Below, piece by piece: positions 26,848 to 35,560 of a stretch of 64,000 nucleotides of DNA (its first letter is position 1; every line of letters begins with the position of its first letter). Both the position numbers and the translations under genes were made by a program. A model generated the notes under the pieces. It had not been told where the DNA came from. It searched no databases and saw only the letters and a list, made by a program, of their open reading frames with translations. The stretch covers positions 93,618 to 157,617 of the forward strand of contig NZ_JBLXEC010000008.1 of assembly GCF_048263515.1 (NCBI RefSeq), given 5' to 3'. The DNA is from Marinovum sp048263515. Its GTDB lineage: Bacteria > Pseudomonadota > Alphaproteobacteria > Rhodobacterales > Rhodobacteraceae.

Positions 26848-27022
26848 ACTCATTACCTCCTACCCAATTAGCCTGCGACTCGAATGTGGCAACACCGTGA
26901 CGAATGTTTTCACATATTGTGCAAAGCGGCTCTCGAAGCACAGATTGTTTCGCATGCGTGAATATTGAGTGAAGAAGGTGAGCGTTTACCGGGGGTTAAC
27001 CCTCGGTGGGCACTCTGGGCGC

Positions 27023-27481
27023 ATGGAGATGCACAGGATCACGATGAAGCTGCAGGAGCCGCTGCTGCGGGCTGCCGAGACGCTGGCAAAGCAGCGCGAT
27101 GTCAGCGTCGGACAGGTGGTGCGCGATGCGCTGGCGGCCGAGCTGAAACGCAACACCCGCCCCGCGAGGACGTCCGCCAGGACGGAGGAGCAGCTCCTCG
27201 CGCCCTTGCGGTCGCTCCTCGCCGCCGATCTGGGACAGGCGCGGGGCTGGACCGATCTGCAGGCACGATTGCGGGCCAAGGGATATGTGCTGAGAGAGGC
27301 CGGCGGCGGCCTGGCGCTGCATGATTTTCCGCAAGGGCGCAGGCTCTGCAAGGCCTCGGAGTTGGGCCACAGCTACGCCAGCCTGATGCGCCGCTTCAAC
27401 GCGCCCTTCCCCGGCCATTCGCATGACCATCTGGTGGTGCGGCACCTCGGCCGTTCGGATGATCTGATCGAGCCGTTCTGA
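27023..27481 (+). CDS. Ribbon-helix-helix protein with a shared C-terminal domain
   Basis: About 152 aa from the ATG at 27023. Residues 1-42 (HRITMKLQEPLLRAAETLAK, VSVGQVVRDALAAEL) look like a ribbon-helix-helix DNA-binding domain of the CopG/Arc type. The C-terminal part (GWTDLQARLRAKGYVL, GGLALHDFPQGRRLCKAS, ELGHSYASLMRRF) is related to the neighbouring divergent protein. It could be a regulator of that gene or of itself. The start is uncertain: a GTG at 26969 is in frame, but a GGGTTAACCC palindrome (26993-27002) then falls inside the gene, and neither start has a strong ribosome site. Confidence 0.7.
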   Translation: MEMHRITMKLQEPLLRAAETLAKQRDVSVGQVVRDALAAELKRNTRPARTSARTEEQLLAPLRSLLAADLGQARGWTDLQARLRAKGYVLREAGGGLALHDFPQGRRLCKASELGHSYASLMRRFNAPFPGHSHDHLVVRHLGRSDDLIEPF

Positions 27482-27493
27482 GCCAGCCAAACG

Positions 27494-27517
27494 AAAAAGG
27501 GCCGCACTCGGCGGCCC
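27494..27517 (-). terminator. Rho-independent terminator of asd
   Basis: On the minus strand GGGCCGC pairs with GCGGCCC (27499-27505 and 27511-27517) and is followed by TTTTT. It lies 25 nt past the asd stop codon. The convergent RHH gene ends on the other side, so the hairpin may serve both. Confidence 0.85.
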
Positions 27518-27542
27518 CTCCAATCCAGTCTGTCAAAGGCGA

Positions 27543-28565
27543 TCAGCCCTTCTTCAGCACCCGGTTGCCCAGGGTTTCGGCGATCTGAACCGCGTTCAGC
27601 GCCGCGCCCTTGCGCAGGTTGTCAGACACGCACCACAGGTTCAGACCGTTGTCGATGGTGCTGTCCTGACGGATGCGGCTGATGAAGGTGGCGTAATCGC
27701 CGACGCATTCGATCGGCGTCACGTAGCCGCCGTCCTCGCGCTTGTCGATCACCATGATGCCCGGCGCCTCGCGCAGGATGTCGCGCGCTTCGTCCTCGTC
27801 GAGGTGCTCCTCGAACTCGATGTTCAGCGACTCGGAGTGGCCGACAAAGACCGGCACCCGCACGCAGGTCGCGGTGACCTTGATCGAGGGGCCGACGATC
27901 TTCTTGGTCTCGGCGACCATCTTCCATTCTTCCTTGGTCGAGCCGTCCTCGAGGAAGACGTCGATGTGGGGAATGACGTTGAAGGCGATCTGCTTGGTGT
28001 AGACTTTGCGCTCGTAGTTGTCGGTCGGGTTGTAGACCGCCTTGGTCTGGTCCCAGAGCTCGTCGATGGCTTCCTTGCCCGAGCCCGACACCGACTGGTA
28101 GGTCGAGACCACGACGCGCTTGATCTTCGCGCGGTCGTGCAGCGGCTTGAGCGCCACCACCATCTGCGCGGTCGAGCAGTTGGGGTTGGCGATGATGTTC
28201 TTCTTGGAATAGCCCTCGATCGCCTCGGGGTTCACCTCGGGCACGATCAGCGGCACGTCCGGGTCGTAGCGATAGAGCGAGGAGTTGTCGATGACAACGC
28301 AGCCGGCGGCGGCGGCGATCGGCGCGTATTTCTTGGTCGCGTCGGACCCGATGGCAAAGAGCGCCATGTCCCATCCGGAGAAGTCAAAGCCCTCGATGTC
28401 CTTGGTCGTGAGCGTCTTGTCGCCAAAGCTCACCTCGGTGCCCAGCGACCGGCGCGAAGCCAGCACTGCGATTTCGTCGACCGGGAAGCCCCGTTCGGCG
28501 AGGATGTTGAGCATTTCGCGGCCCACGTTGCCCGTGGCACCTGCGACGACGATACGATAACCCAT
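27543..28565 (-). CDS. asd: Aspartate-semialdehyde dehydrogenase
   Basis: A 340-aa NADPH enzyme converting aspartyl phosphate to aspartate semialdehyde, the branch to lysine/diaminopimelate, threonine and methionine. The nucleotide site is VAGATGNVGREML. The active-site Cys is C130 in NPNCSTAQ. The C-terminal substrate residues lie in VRVPVFVGHSESLNIEFEE. The ATG at 28565 yields the normal length; a longer open frame upstream is not supported. It stands alone, with its own terminator. Confidence 0.96.
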   Translation of the reverse strand: MGYRIVVAGATGNVGREMLNILAERGFPVDEIAVLASRRSLGTEVSFGDKTLTTKDIEGFDFSGWDMALFAIGSDATKKYAPIAAAAGCVVIDNSSLYRYDPDVPLIVPEVNPEAIEGYSKKNIIANPNCSTAQMVVALKPLHDRAKIKRVVVSTYQSVSGSGKEAIDELWDQTKAVYNPTDNYERKVYTKQIAFNVIPHIDVFLEDGSTKEEWKMVAETKKIVGPSIKVTATCVRVPVFVGHSESLNIEFEEHLDEDEARDILREAPGIMVIDKREDGGYVTPIECVGDYATFISRIRQDSTIDNGLNLWCVSDNLRKGAALNAVQIAETLGNRVLKKG

Positions 28566-28720
28566 CGGTTCCTTTTCCTTCGTCTCAATGTGAATGGGGC
28601 GCCTGATACAGGGTTGCGCCGATTTATGAAAGGGGCATTCGCCGAGGCTTCCGGGCAGGCCCGGCGCGGCGCGACCGGGCCCGGGGGCCGGGGCCGCGCC
28701 CAAGGTGCCTGCAAGGTGCC

Positions 28721-29896
28721 TTAGTCCAGCCGGTCGCGGCTGAAGAGGTAGGGGATCATCCCGACCAGGGTGATCAGCGCAAAGATGGCAAAGACCGGCG
28801 CATAGCTGGCCTCGACCGGGCCGCTGGTGGCCGCGGCCTCCTGAACCCGCCCGGTGACCACCTGGAAGATGCCCACGCCGGCGATGCCGAAGAGGTTCAT
28901 CAGCGTCACTCCGCGGCCGGTCAGATGGGCCGGCGCATAGCTGCGGCCATGGGCCAGGATCATCGGAAAGGTCATGCCGAAGAAGCCCACTATGCAGAAC
29001 AGCGCAATCGCCGCGGTCACGCCGGAGACCGGCCAGAGCCAGAGCGCGGTGCAGCCTAGCACCACCAGCGCATTGCCCGGCAGGATCACCCATTTGCGGG
29101 TACCGAGCCAGCGGTCGAGCGGGCCATAGGCGAAGGTGCCGGCAATCATCGCCACGCCCATCGCCAGCGTCGCCAGCCCGACCGCATTGGGTGTCAGCCC
29201 GTGCACGTCGCGCAGGTAGGGCCCGATCCACACCGCCCGCAGCCCGCCGGCGGCGGCATAGTTGACGAACATCATTGGAAAGATCAGCCAGAGCGCCGGC
29301 AGTCGCAGCAGGTCGAGCACCGAGCCACGCTGTGTTGTCTCGGCGGCCGGCGGATCGCGCACCACGAGGAAGATGCCGAGCGCGATCACCGCTGTCGCCG
29401 CGGCCAGCGTCCAGAGCGTCTCGCGCCAGCCGATGGCCTCGACCAGCAGGGTCAGCGGCAGGGTGCCGGCAAGGTTGCCCAGCGTGCCGACGCCCAGCAC
29501 CGTGGCCGCCAGCGAGGCAAAGATCGCCGGGCGGTAGGTGCGCGCGAAGATGTAGTAGGAGGCCATGAGCACCGGCGAACAGCCGAGCCCGATCAGCCCC
29601 ATGGCGAAGGTCACATGCGCCGGGGTCTGCGCCAGCGCAAAGGCCGCCGCACCGCCCGCGCCGCCGATGGCAAAGAGCACCGCCGAAGTGCGGCGCGGCC
29701 CGATCCGGTCAAGCGCCGCGCCCACGGGGATCTGCATCAGCGCAAAGACCAGGAACCAGGTGCCAGAGGCGGTGGCAAGATCATCGGGGCGCGCGCCGAT
29801 GTCACGCTCGAGCACCTCGGCCAGAACAGCGAGGAACGAGCGAAAGAACTGGCTGAACACATAGCCCAGCGTCAGCAGGATCAAACCGGCGTTCAT
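28721..29896 (-). CDS. Major facilitator superfamily transporter
   Basis: A 391-aa inner-membrane protein with about twelve hydrophobic helices and the MFS motif A-like loop GAALDRIGPRRTS between helices 2 and 3; FAYGPLDRWLGTRKW forms the matching loop in the second half. Substrate is not predictable. The start has a textbook AAGGAGG 5 nt upstream. It lies 27 nt downstream of the flavoprotein gene in the same direction, so it may be the last gene of an MscS-flavoprotein-MFS unit. Confidence 0.88.
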   Translation of the reverse strand: MNAGLILLTLGYVFSQFFRSFLAVLAEVLERDIGARPDDLATASGTWFLVFALMQIPVGAALDRIGPRRTSAVLFAIGGAGGAAAFALAQTPAHVTFAMGLIGLGCSPVLMASYYIFARTYRPAIFASLAATVLGVGTLGNLAGTLPLTLLVEAIGWRETLWTLAAATAVIALGIFLVVRDPPAAETTQRGSVLDLLRLPALWLIFPMMFVNYAAAGGLRAVWIGPYLRDVHGLTPNAVGLATLAMGVAMIAGTFAYGPLDRWLGTRKWVILPGNALVVLGCTALWLWPVSGVTAAIALFCIVGFFGMTFPMILAHGRSYAPAHLTGRGVTLMNLFGIAGVGIFQVVTGRVQEAAATSGPVEASYAPVFAIFALITLVGMIPYLFSRDRLD

Positions 29897-29923
29897 GAGA
29901 CCTCCTTAGAAAACGGCCTTGGA

Positions 29924-31114
29924 TTACACAGGCCGTCCGGCAAGGCAAGCCGCCGCGTGATGTCCGGCCCAAGCACCGGTGGCAAGACAGGCGGTCAGCA
30001 GGTAGCCACCGGTGGGCGCCTCCCAGTCAAGCATCTCGCCGGCGGCGAAAACACCTGGCCGGGCCTTCAGTTCGAGCCCCTCGGTCAGCGCCTCGAAAGG
30101 CAGGCCGCCGGCGGTGGAGATGGCCTCGTCCATCGGGCGCGGGCCGGCGTGGCGGATGGGCAGCGCCTTGATCAGTTGCGCCAGCGCCTGCGGGTCGCTG
30201 GGCAGCGGCTGGCCGAACTCCAGCAGAAGCGCTTGTTGTACCGGGTCGAGCCGCGCCTGCTTGCGCCGGAAGTTCGCCGCCGACATCTTGCCGCGCGGTT
30301 TGGCGAGGCGTCGGGCCAGAGTCGCAAGAGCGGTGTCGGGGGCCAGATCGACGGTCAGCGCCGCGCCATCGCGCACCGCCGCCGAGATCGCATAGATGCC
30401 GCCGCCTTCGAGGCCGCGCTCGGAAATCACCGCCTCGCCGCGGCTGATCGTGTCGCCGGCGTGCCAGGCGACACCTTTGATGGGCTGGCCGAAGCGCGCG
30501 GCCATATGCGGCGACCAAGGCACTTCAAATCCCATGTTGACGGGCTTGAACGGGGCCAGCGGAACGCCCTCGGCACTCAGGATATCGGCCCAGGCCCCGT
30601 CGGAGCCCAGCCGCGCCCAGCTGGCGCCGCCCAGCGCCAGAACGGTGACCCCTGCCGTGACCCGCTGCGCGCCCTCCAGCGTGGCGAAGACCGCCGCCTT
30701 GCCGTCCCAGCCTTGCCAACGCCAGCGGGTGCGGCGCGTCACGCCGAGCCCGTCGAGCCGCGCCAACCAGGCGCGCAGCAGGGGCGAGGCCTTCATCGCC
30801 TTAGGAAAGACCCGGCCGGTGGGGCCGGTGAACAGCGGCTGGCCCAGCTCTTCGGCCCAGCCCTGCACCGCATCAGGCCCCAGCGCATCCAGCATCGGGC
30901 GCAGCGCCTCAGCGCGGGCGCCATACGCCGCGAGGAAAGCCTCGGGCGCTTCCGCCTTGGTCAGGTTCAGCCCTGATTTCCCGGCCATCAGGAACTTGCG
31001 CGCGGGCGAAGGCTTGGCCTCGGCCAAGAGCACCTCGTGCCCCGCCTGCCCCAGCACCTCGGCCGCCATCAGCCCGGCCGGGCCGCCGCCGATCACCAGT
31101 GCCGCGACCTTCAT
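29924..31114 (-). CDS. FAD-dependent oxidoreductase (HI0933/BaiN-like, TIGR03862 type)
   Basis: A 396-aa flavoprotein. The FAD-binding dinucleotide fold is GGGPAGLMAAEVLGQAGHEV (residues 8-27). FLMAGKSGLNLTKAE and the C-terminal TGGYLLTACLATGAWAGHHAA match the HI0933-like family. Substrate is unknown. Its ATG overlaps the stop of the upstream mechanosensitive channel gene by 4 bp (ATGA). Confidence 0.88.
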   Translation of the reverse strand: MKVAALVIGGGPAGLMAAEVLGQAGHEVLLAEAKPSPARKFLMAGKSGLNLTKAEAPEAFLAAYGARAEALRPMLDALGPDAVQGWAEELGQPLFTGPTGRVFPKAMKASPLLRAWLARLDGLGVTRRTRWRWQGWDGKAAVFATLEGAQRVTAGVTVLALGGASWARLGSDGAWADILSAEGVPLAPFKPVNMGFEVPWSPHMAARFGQPIKGVAWHAGDTISRGEAVISERGLEGGGIYAISAAVRDGAALTVDLAPDTALATLARRLAKPRGKMSAANFRRKQARLDPVQQALLLEFGQPLPSDPQALAQLIKALPIRHAGPRPMDEAISTAGGLPFEALTEGLELKARPGVFAAGEMLDWEAPTGGYLLTACLATGAWAGHHAAACLAGRPV

Positions 31115-32475
31115 GCCCCGGCTGCAGAGGGCGCAACACCCTGCCCCGCCAGAGCCGCCGCATCGGCCTTGAGTTCGACCACGCGGTGCGGATAGGGGAT
31201 CTCGATGCCGTTGTCCTTGAGCGCGTTCCAGATCAGGAAGAGCACGTCCGAGGTGAACTTGTTGGGCCCGTCGTCCAGCCCGTTGACCCAGAATTCCACC
31301 GCGAAATCAACGCCCGACTCGCCGAAACCCCGCAGCTCGCAATCCGGCGGATAGGGCGCGTCGAGCACCCGGGGATGCGTGCTGACCGCCGCCTCGATGA
31401 TCGCCGGCACGCGATTGATGTCGGTGTCATAGCTCACCGAGAACGGCGCCTCGAAGCGGTTGGCGCTGCCCTGGTCGGAGTAGTTGACCACGCGGGTGAC
31501 GATGAAATCCTCGTTCGGCACCACGATCCAGCGGCCATCGAAGCTTTCCAGAATGGCGGCGCGAGCGGTCATCTTGATGATCGTTCCGGCCTCGCCGCCG
31601 TCCAGTTCGACGTAATCGCCCACCGTGGCCTGACCCTCGAGCAGCAGAATCACCCCCGAGATGAAGTTCGAGGCGATCTTCTGCAGGCCGAAGCCGATGC
31701 CCACGCCCAGCGCCCCGGTCAGCACCGCCAGCGTGCTCAGATCGATCCCCATGATGTTCATGAAAACCAGAAAGGCCACGCCGAAGATGGCGATTTCCGC
31801 CGCCTTTTCCGCCAGTTGCCGGGTGGCAGGGCGCATGTCCTCGTTCTTGTGGATCAGCGCGGCGGATTGATCCTTGGACCAGCGGCCCATCCAGAAGATG
31901 ATGCCGCCGACGATGATGAACTGGATGAGCGACAACACCGAGAACGACAGGTTGCCCAAGGGCACGATGGTCTCGGCCAGCCGCAGCTGCACCAGGTCGA
32001 GCACGCCCAGCACATAGAGCCCGGCCACCGGCACGAGGACGAACTTGCCCAGCATCTTGAACAGCGGATCGGTGATGATGTCGCGCACCAGGATGCGCAC
32101 CGCGAGAAACAGGAACAACCGCTTGCCCAGGGCGATCACCGCGCCGCTGTCGAATATCGAGCGCACCACCGCCTCGCCCGCGCCGGTGAAGGCATAGGCC
32201 AGCACCGGCAGCAGCAGCGGCAGGAACTGGCGCAGGAAGTGCCGCGCCTTTGACAGAAGTCCCAGATGTCCCTCCGGCGGGGTCAGCCATCGGGTCAGCA
32301 CCGGCTGCAGCTTGCGATTGACCAGCTTGGCGATGAACCACGCCAGCAGCAACAGGCCGAACTGCGACCAGGCCTCAGGGCTCAGCAGCCAGCCCTTGGC
32401 CAGGTCCCAGCCCTGCAGCCCGTAGCCCCAGGCCTGCTGCACAATCTCCGGCTGGCCGGCGAGATCGAAGTCCAT
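31111..32475 (-). CDS. MscS-family mechanosensitive ion channel
   Basis: A 454-aa inner-membrane channel. Several transmembrane helices cover roughly residues 25-215. The pore helix and beta domain follow, with IDLSTLAVLTGALGVGIGFG, LQKIASNFISGVILLLEG and VGDYVELDGGEAGTI, the MscS signature. A cytoplasmic domain (PNEDFIVTRVVNYSD) ends in FLIWNALKDNGIEIPYPHRVV. It would open under hypo-osmotic stress. The ATG at 32475 is preferred over an in-frame GTG 12 nt upstream. The stop overlaps the flavoprotein start. Confidence 0.93.
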   Translation of the reverse strand: MDFDLAGQPEIVQQAWGYGLQGWDLAKGWLLSPEAWSQFGLLLLAWFIAKLVNRKLQPVLTRWLTPPEGHLGLLSKARHFLRQFLPLLLPVLAYAFTGAGEAVVRSIFDSGAVIALGKRLFLFLAVRILVRDIITDPLFKMLGKFVLVPVAGLYVLGVLDLVQLRLAETIVPLGNLSFSVLSLIQFIIVGGIIFWMGRWSKDQSAALIHKNEDMRPATRQLAEKAAEIAIFGVAFLVFMNIMGIDLSTLAVLTGALGVGIGFGLQKIASNFISGVILLLEGQATVGDYVELDGGEAGTIIKMTARAAILESFDGRWIVVPNEDFIVTRVVNYSDQGSANRFEAPFSVSYDTDINRVPAIIEAAVSTHPRVLDAPYPPDCELRGFGESGVDFAVEFWVNGLDDGPNKFTSDVLFLIWNALKDNGIEIPYPHRVVELKADAAALAGQGVAPSAAGA

Positions 32476-32628
32476 TCCCGTCCCCACATCGCTTTAGCGT
32501 TCCCACCCTGATGCCGCGATGTGACGCGCGAGGCAAGGTTTCCGACCCCGGCGATTTCCCCGCAAACCCGCGCCATAGCGCCTCCGGGGGGCTGTTCCCC
32601 GCCCCGCTTGCCGCTAGATTTGGGGGCG

Positions 32629-32931
32629 ATGACCGACGCATCCGCCCCGCTCTGCCCGCTGTGTGGCCGCCCGATCCCCAAGGGCGCCAGGCAGTCGCTG
32701 CATCACCTGACCCCCAAGCTCAAGGGCGGCAAGCACGGGCCGACGGTGCTCTTGCATCAGATCTGCCACAACGAGATCCATGCCACCCTGACCGAGGCCG
32801 AGCTGGCGCGCGACTTCAACACGCCCGAGGCGCTGCGCGCCCATCCAAGGCTCGCGCGGTTCATCCGCTGGGTCGCCAAACGCCCGCCGGAGTTCCATGC
32901 CCGCAGCGCCGGCGGGCGGCGCAAACGTTGA
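32629..32931 (+). CDS. HNH endonuclease-like small protein
   Basis: A 100-aa protein with an HNH nuclease fold: CPLCGRPIP (a CxxC zinc knuckle), SLHHLTPKLKGG (HH of the HNH motif) and LLHQICHNEIHA (C and H of the second half). The tail is basic. Related stand-alone HNH proteins are common in alphaproteobacteria and their role is undefined. The start was set at 32629, giving MTDASAPLCPLCG; it follows a G-rich stretch. It is divergent from the MscS gene. Confidence 0.82.
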   Translation: MTDASAPLCPLCGRPIPKGARQSLHHLTPKLKGGKHGPTVLLHQICHNEIHATLTEAELARDFNTPEALRAHPRLARFIRWVAKRPPEFHARSAGGRRKR

Positions 32932-33001
32932 TCCAGGTCAGGGCGCGCGGCGCGGGCCCGGGGCAGACTGGCCCCGCAGACCGACAGGAGGAGCGTCGCA
33001 G

Positions 33002-33373
33002 ATGAGCATCACCTATATCGAGATCCCCGACAGGAAGCGGGTGGAATTCGCCGTCGGCGGCCATATCAGCAAGGCCGATTACCAGCGCATCGTCACGCCG
33101 ATGGAGGCCTTCATCGAGACCCACGGCACCGTGCAGATGATCGAGGTGGTCGACAGCTTTTCCGGCTTTGATCCGGCGATCCTGCTGCCGGGGATCTCCT
33201 TAGACATCAAGGCGATCCCGCATATCAGCCATATCGCCGTGGTCACCGACATCGGCTGGATCAGCCCGATCGCCAGGGCCGTCGGCGCGCTGCTGCCGAC
33301 CCGTCTGAGGGTCTTTCCGCGCGACGGGCTCGAGGATGCCCGCGCCTGGCTCGACGAGGTGCGCGCAGCGTGA
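33002..33373 (+). CDS. STAS/SpoIIAA-like protein
   Basis: A 123-aa protein that matches the SpoIIAA-like STAS family. It has the alternating strand and helix pattern VEFAVGGHISKADYQRIVTP, MIEVVDSFSGFDP, HIAVVTDIGWISPIARAVGA and RVFPRDGLEDARAWL. Family members lack a clear phospho-serine and are thought to bind lipids or stress ligands. The start is set by AGGAGG 9 nt upstream of ATG 33002. Confidence 0.85.
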   Translation: MSITYIEIPDRKRVEFAVGGHISKADYQRIVTPMEAFIETHGTVQMIEVVDSFSGFDPAILLPGISLDIKAIPHISHIAVVTDIGWISPIARAVGALLPTRLRVFPRDGLEDARAWLDEVRAA

Positions 33374-33509
33374 GCGGCACGACGCGACGGAACTTTCCCG
33401 CGCCTCACGCCGTTGTCATCCCGGATCGCGCAGGGCGGCGCGGGGCCCGGGCCCCTGCCGCAGGCCTTGTCCGGCCCCAGACCGACCACGCACAGCGAGG
33501 AGACCGCCC

Positions 33510-34355
33510 ATGCGCCTGAGAGGCACCCGCGTCAGCCGCAACATCGAGGACCGCCGCCGCATGGGAGGTGGCGCCAAGGCTGGCGGCATCGGCGGCGTCG
33601 GCCTGCTGGTGGTGCTGGCCATCGGCTATTTCACCGGCATCGACGTCACCCCGCTGTTGCAGGGCACCGGCTTCACCGAGAGCTCCTCCAGCGCCCCGCG
33701 CGAGATCTCGCCCGAAGAAGAGCGCGCCGCGCAGTTCACCGGTCAGGTTCTGGCCACCACCGAGGATGTCTGGGCGCAGATCTTCCCCGAACAGATCGGC
33801 CGCCCCTATGAGCCGCCGGTGCTGGTGCTGTTTTCCGGCGTCACCCAGTCGCCCTGCGGCGGTGCCAGCGGCGCCACCGGCCCGTTCTACTGCCCGGCGG
33901 ACGAGAAGGCCTATCTCGACACCGCCTTCTTTGCCACGCTCTCGCAGGAGCTGGGCGCCGGTGGCGATTTCGCGGCGGCCTACGTGATCGCCCACGAGGT
34001 GGCGCACCACGTTCAGAACGAACTCGGCATCCTCGGTCAGGTTCAGCAGGCGCGCCAGCAATCGAGCGAGCGCGAGGCCAATGCGCTGACCGTGCGGCTG
34101 GAGTTGCAGGCGGATTGCCTGTCGGGTGTCTGGGCGCAGGCGGTGCAAGGCAGCCTCGAGCCCGGCGATCTGGATGAAGCGCTGAATGCCGCCCGGCGGA
34201 TCGGCGACGATTACCTGCAACGCCGCGCGGGTCGTGTGCCCAATCCGCATACCTTCACCCACGGCACCTCGGAACAGCGGTCCGGTTGGTTCGCCCGGGG
34301 CTACGAATCCGGCCAGGTCGCGGCCTGTGACACTTTCTCGGCCGACCGGCTGTAA
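33510..34355 (+). CDS. Neutral zinc metallopeptidase (YpfJ family)
   Basis: A 281-aa predicted membrane-anchored zinc peptidase. One helix at about residues 24-43 follows a basic N-terminus (RLRGTRVSRNIEDRRRMGGG, typical of YpfJ). The zinc motif is HEVAHH (residues 162-167), with the third ligand region in EREANALTVRLELQADCLSGVWA. Function of the family is not defined. ATG 33510 follows CGAGGAGA. A terminator lies 22 nt downstream. Confidence 0.93.
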   Translation: MRLRGTRVSRNIEDRRRMGGGAKAGGIGGVGLLVVLAIGYFTGIDVTPLLQGTGFTESSSSAPREISPEEERAAQFTGQVLATTEDVWAQIFPEQIGRPYEPPVLVLFSGVTQSPCGGASGATGPFYCPADEKAYLDTAFFATLSQELGAGGDFAAAYVIAHEVAHHVQNELGILGQVQQARQQSSEREANALTVRLELQADCLSGVWAQAVQGSLEPGDLDEALNAARRIGDDYLQRRAGRVPNPHTFTHGTSEQRSGWFARGYESGQVAACDTFSADRL

Positions 34356-34376
34356 GATGTGCCTTTAACCGGTACC

Positions 34377-34408
34377 GGCCTCTCGCCCCCCCGGCGAGGG
34401 GCCTTTTC
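34377..34408 (+). terminator. Rho-independent terminator of the ypfJ-type gene
   Basis: GGCCTCTCGCC (34377-34387) pairs with GGCGAGGGGCC (34393-34403), one mismatch, followed by TTTT. It ends just before the convergent GntR gene. Confidence 0.78.
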
Positions 34409-34414
34409 GTGCGC

Positions 34415-35116
34415 CTATGACAGCGAGATGAAGTAGCCGAGGTCCTCGGTCAGGTTGATGCTGCGGCGCAACTCGACCACCCGGTCCAGCACATCGACCG
34501 CCCGCCGCTGCACCTCCATCACTGGCAGGCCGACCGCGATTCCCAGCGCCCCGGCACTGGCCTCCGAGGCTGCGATGGCGCCCAGCCGCTCGTCCGCCCG
34601 CACGATGATTACCGAATAGGCCTGCTGGTAGAAGACATAGAGCGTGTTGGGCAGCGGTTGCCGGTTCTCCAGCCCGGGGAACATCGTGGCCGAGACCACC
34701 GAGATCTCATGCGTGACCGCCCGGCCCTGAAGGCTGCGCACCCGCTCGATCTCGATCACCTTGTCCGGTGCGCCGAACAGCGCGGCGCGCTCGTCTTCGG
34801 TGGCAGCACGGGACCGCACCGCCTCCCGCTCCAGCTTCGGCTGCTCCAGCGTCTTCTCGCTTTCGCGCAGGCGAAAGAAGTTGAACAGCGAGGTTTCCGG
34901 CGTCCGGACGGTGACGAAGGTCCCCCGCCCCTGCGCCCGTTGCACCAACCCGCGCTGCTCCAACTCGATCAGCGCCTTGCGCGCCGTGCCCTGGCTGACC
35001 CCCAGCTCGGCGCCCAGCTGGGTCTCGCTCGGCAGCATCGCCCCGGAGGGCAGAACGCCCGAGGCGATTCGCTCGACGATGGTGTCGATTACAGTTTGAT
35101 ACAGTGGTCTTGCCAT
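34415..35116 (-). CDS. GntR-family regulator of sulfolactate catabolism
   Basis: A 233-aa GntR/HutC-type repressor. The winged HTH lies in residues 1-70 (PSETQLGAELGVSQGTARKA and RAQGRGTFV). The UTRA effector domain covers about 85-230 (YVFYQQAYSVIIVRADERLG; LPVMEVQRRAVD). It is divergent from suyA, and a perfect 20-bp palindrome sits in the shared promoter. By position it most likely represses the suy/slc genes and is released by sulfolactate or a derivative; the ligand is inference. The corresponding gene in other sulfolactate degraders is called suyR. Confidence 0.88.
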   Translation of the reverse strand: MARPLYQTVIDTIVERIASGVLPSGAMLPSETQLGAELGVSQGTARKALIELEQRGLVQRAQGRGTFVTVRTPETSLFNFFRLRESEKTLEQPKLEREAVRSRAATEDERAALFGAPDKVIEIERVRSLQGRAVTHEISVVSATMFPGLENRQPLPNTLYVFYQQAYSVIIVRADERLGAIAASEASAGALGIAVGLPVMEVQRRAVDVLDRVVELRRSINLTEDLGYFISLS

Positions 35117-35191
35117 TCACCAGCCTCCCCGAACCGCGAAGATAGACCATCCGGCTCGGGATGTCTTGCGCAAGTTTTCTATAATATATCT

Positions 35192-35211
35192 TGTATAAGA
35201 ATTCTTATACA
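35192..35211. promoter_or_regulatory. Perfect 20-bp palindromic operator upstream of suyA
   Basis: Half-site TGTATAAGAA (35192-35201) is followed directly by its exact complement TTCTTATACA (35202-35211). It sits in an AT-rich promoter region (TATAAT at 35180-35185) in the 142-bp gap between the divergent GntR gene and suyA. Size and symmetry suit a GntR/HutC dimer site. It lies 47 bp upstream of the suyA start. Confidence 0.8.
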
Positions 35212-35258
35212 TGTTACGAGTCCCTCACCACACCCCGGGTAAGAGGAGACCCTTTCCA

Positions 35259-35549
35259 ATGGCTGAAATTCCCCACCTGCTGGTCCACGAGCATGACGAC
35301 AACGTCGGCGTCGTCGTGGTCGAAGGGCTGACCGCCGGCACCGACATGCTGGTCTGCGTCACCCACGACAATTCCACCTTTCGCCTGACGTCCGAAGCCG
35401 ATGTGCCGATCGGTCACAAGGTCGCGCTCAAGGACCTCAAGGACGGCGACACCGCGATCAAATACGGCGAGGACATCGGCAAGATCATCGCCGACATCCC
35501 CAAGGGCGCGCATGTCCACACCCACAACTGCAAAACGAAGCGTTGGTAA
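35259..35549 (+). CDS. suyA: (2R)-sulfolactate sulfo-lyase, small subunit SuyA
   Basis: A 96-aa SAF-domain protein related to the N-terminal part of altronate dehydratase (UxaA). GHKVALKDLKDGDTAIKYGE is the SAF signature, and AHVHTHN near the C-terminus is shared with UxaA-type subunits. With SuyB it forms the enzyme that splits (R)-3-sulfolactate to pyruvate and sulfite. The sulfolactate rather than sugar-acid role is inferred from the adjoining slcC, comC and transporter genes. ATG 35259 follows AAGAGGAG. SuyB starts 12 nt later. Confidence 0.88.
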   Translation: MAEIPHLLVHEHDDNVGVVVVEGLTAGTDMLVCVTHDNSTFRLTSEADVPIGHKVALKDLKDGDTAIKYGEDIGKIIADIPKGAHVHTHNCKTKRW

Positions 35550-35560
35550 GGAGCCCCCAG

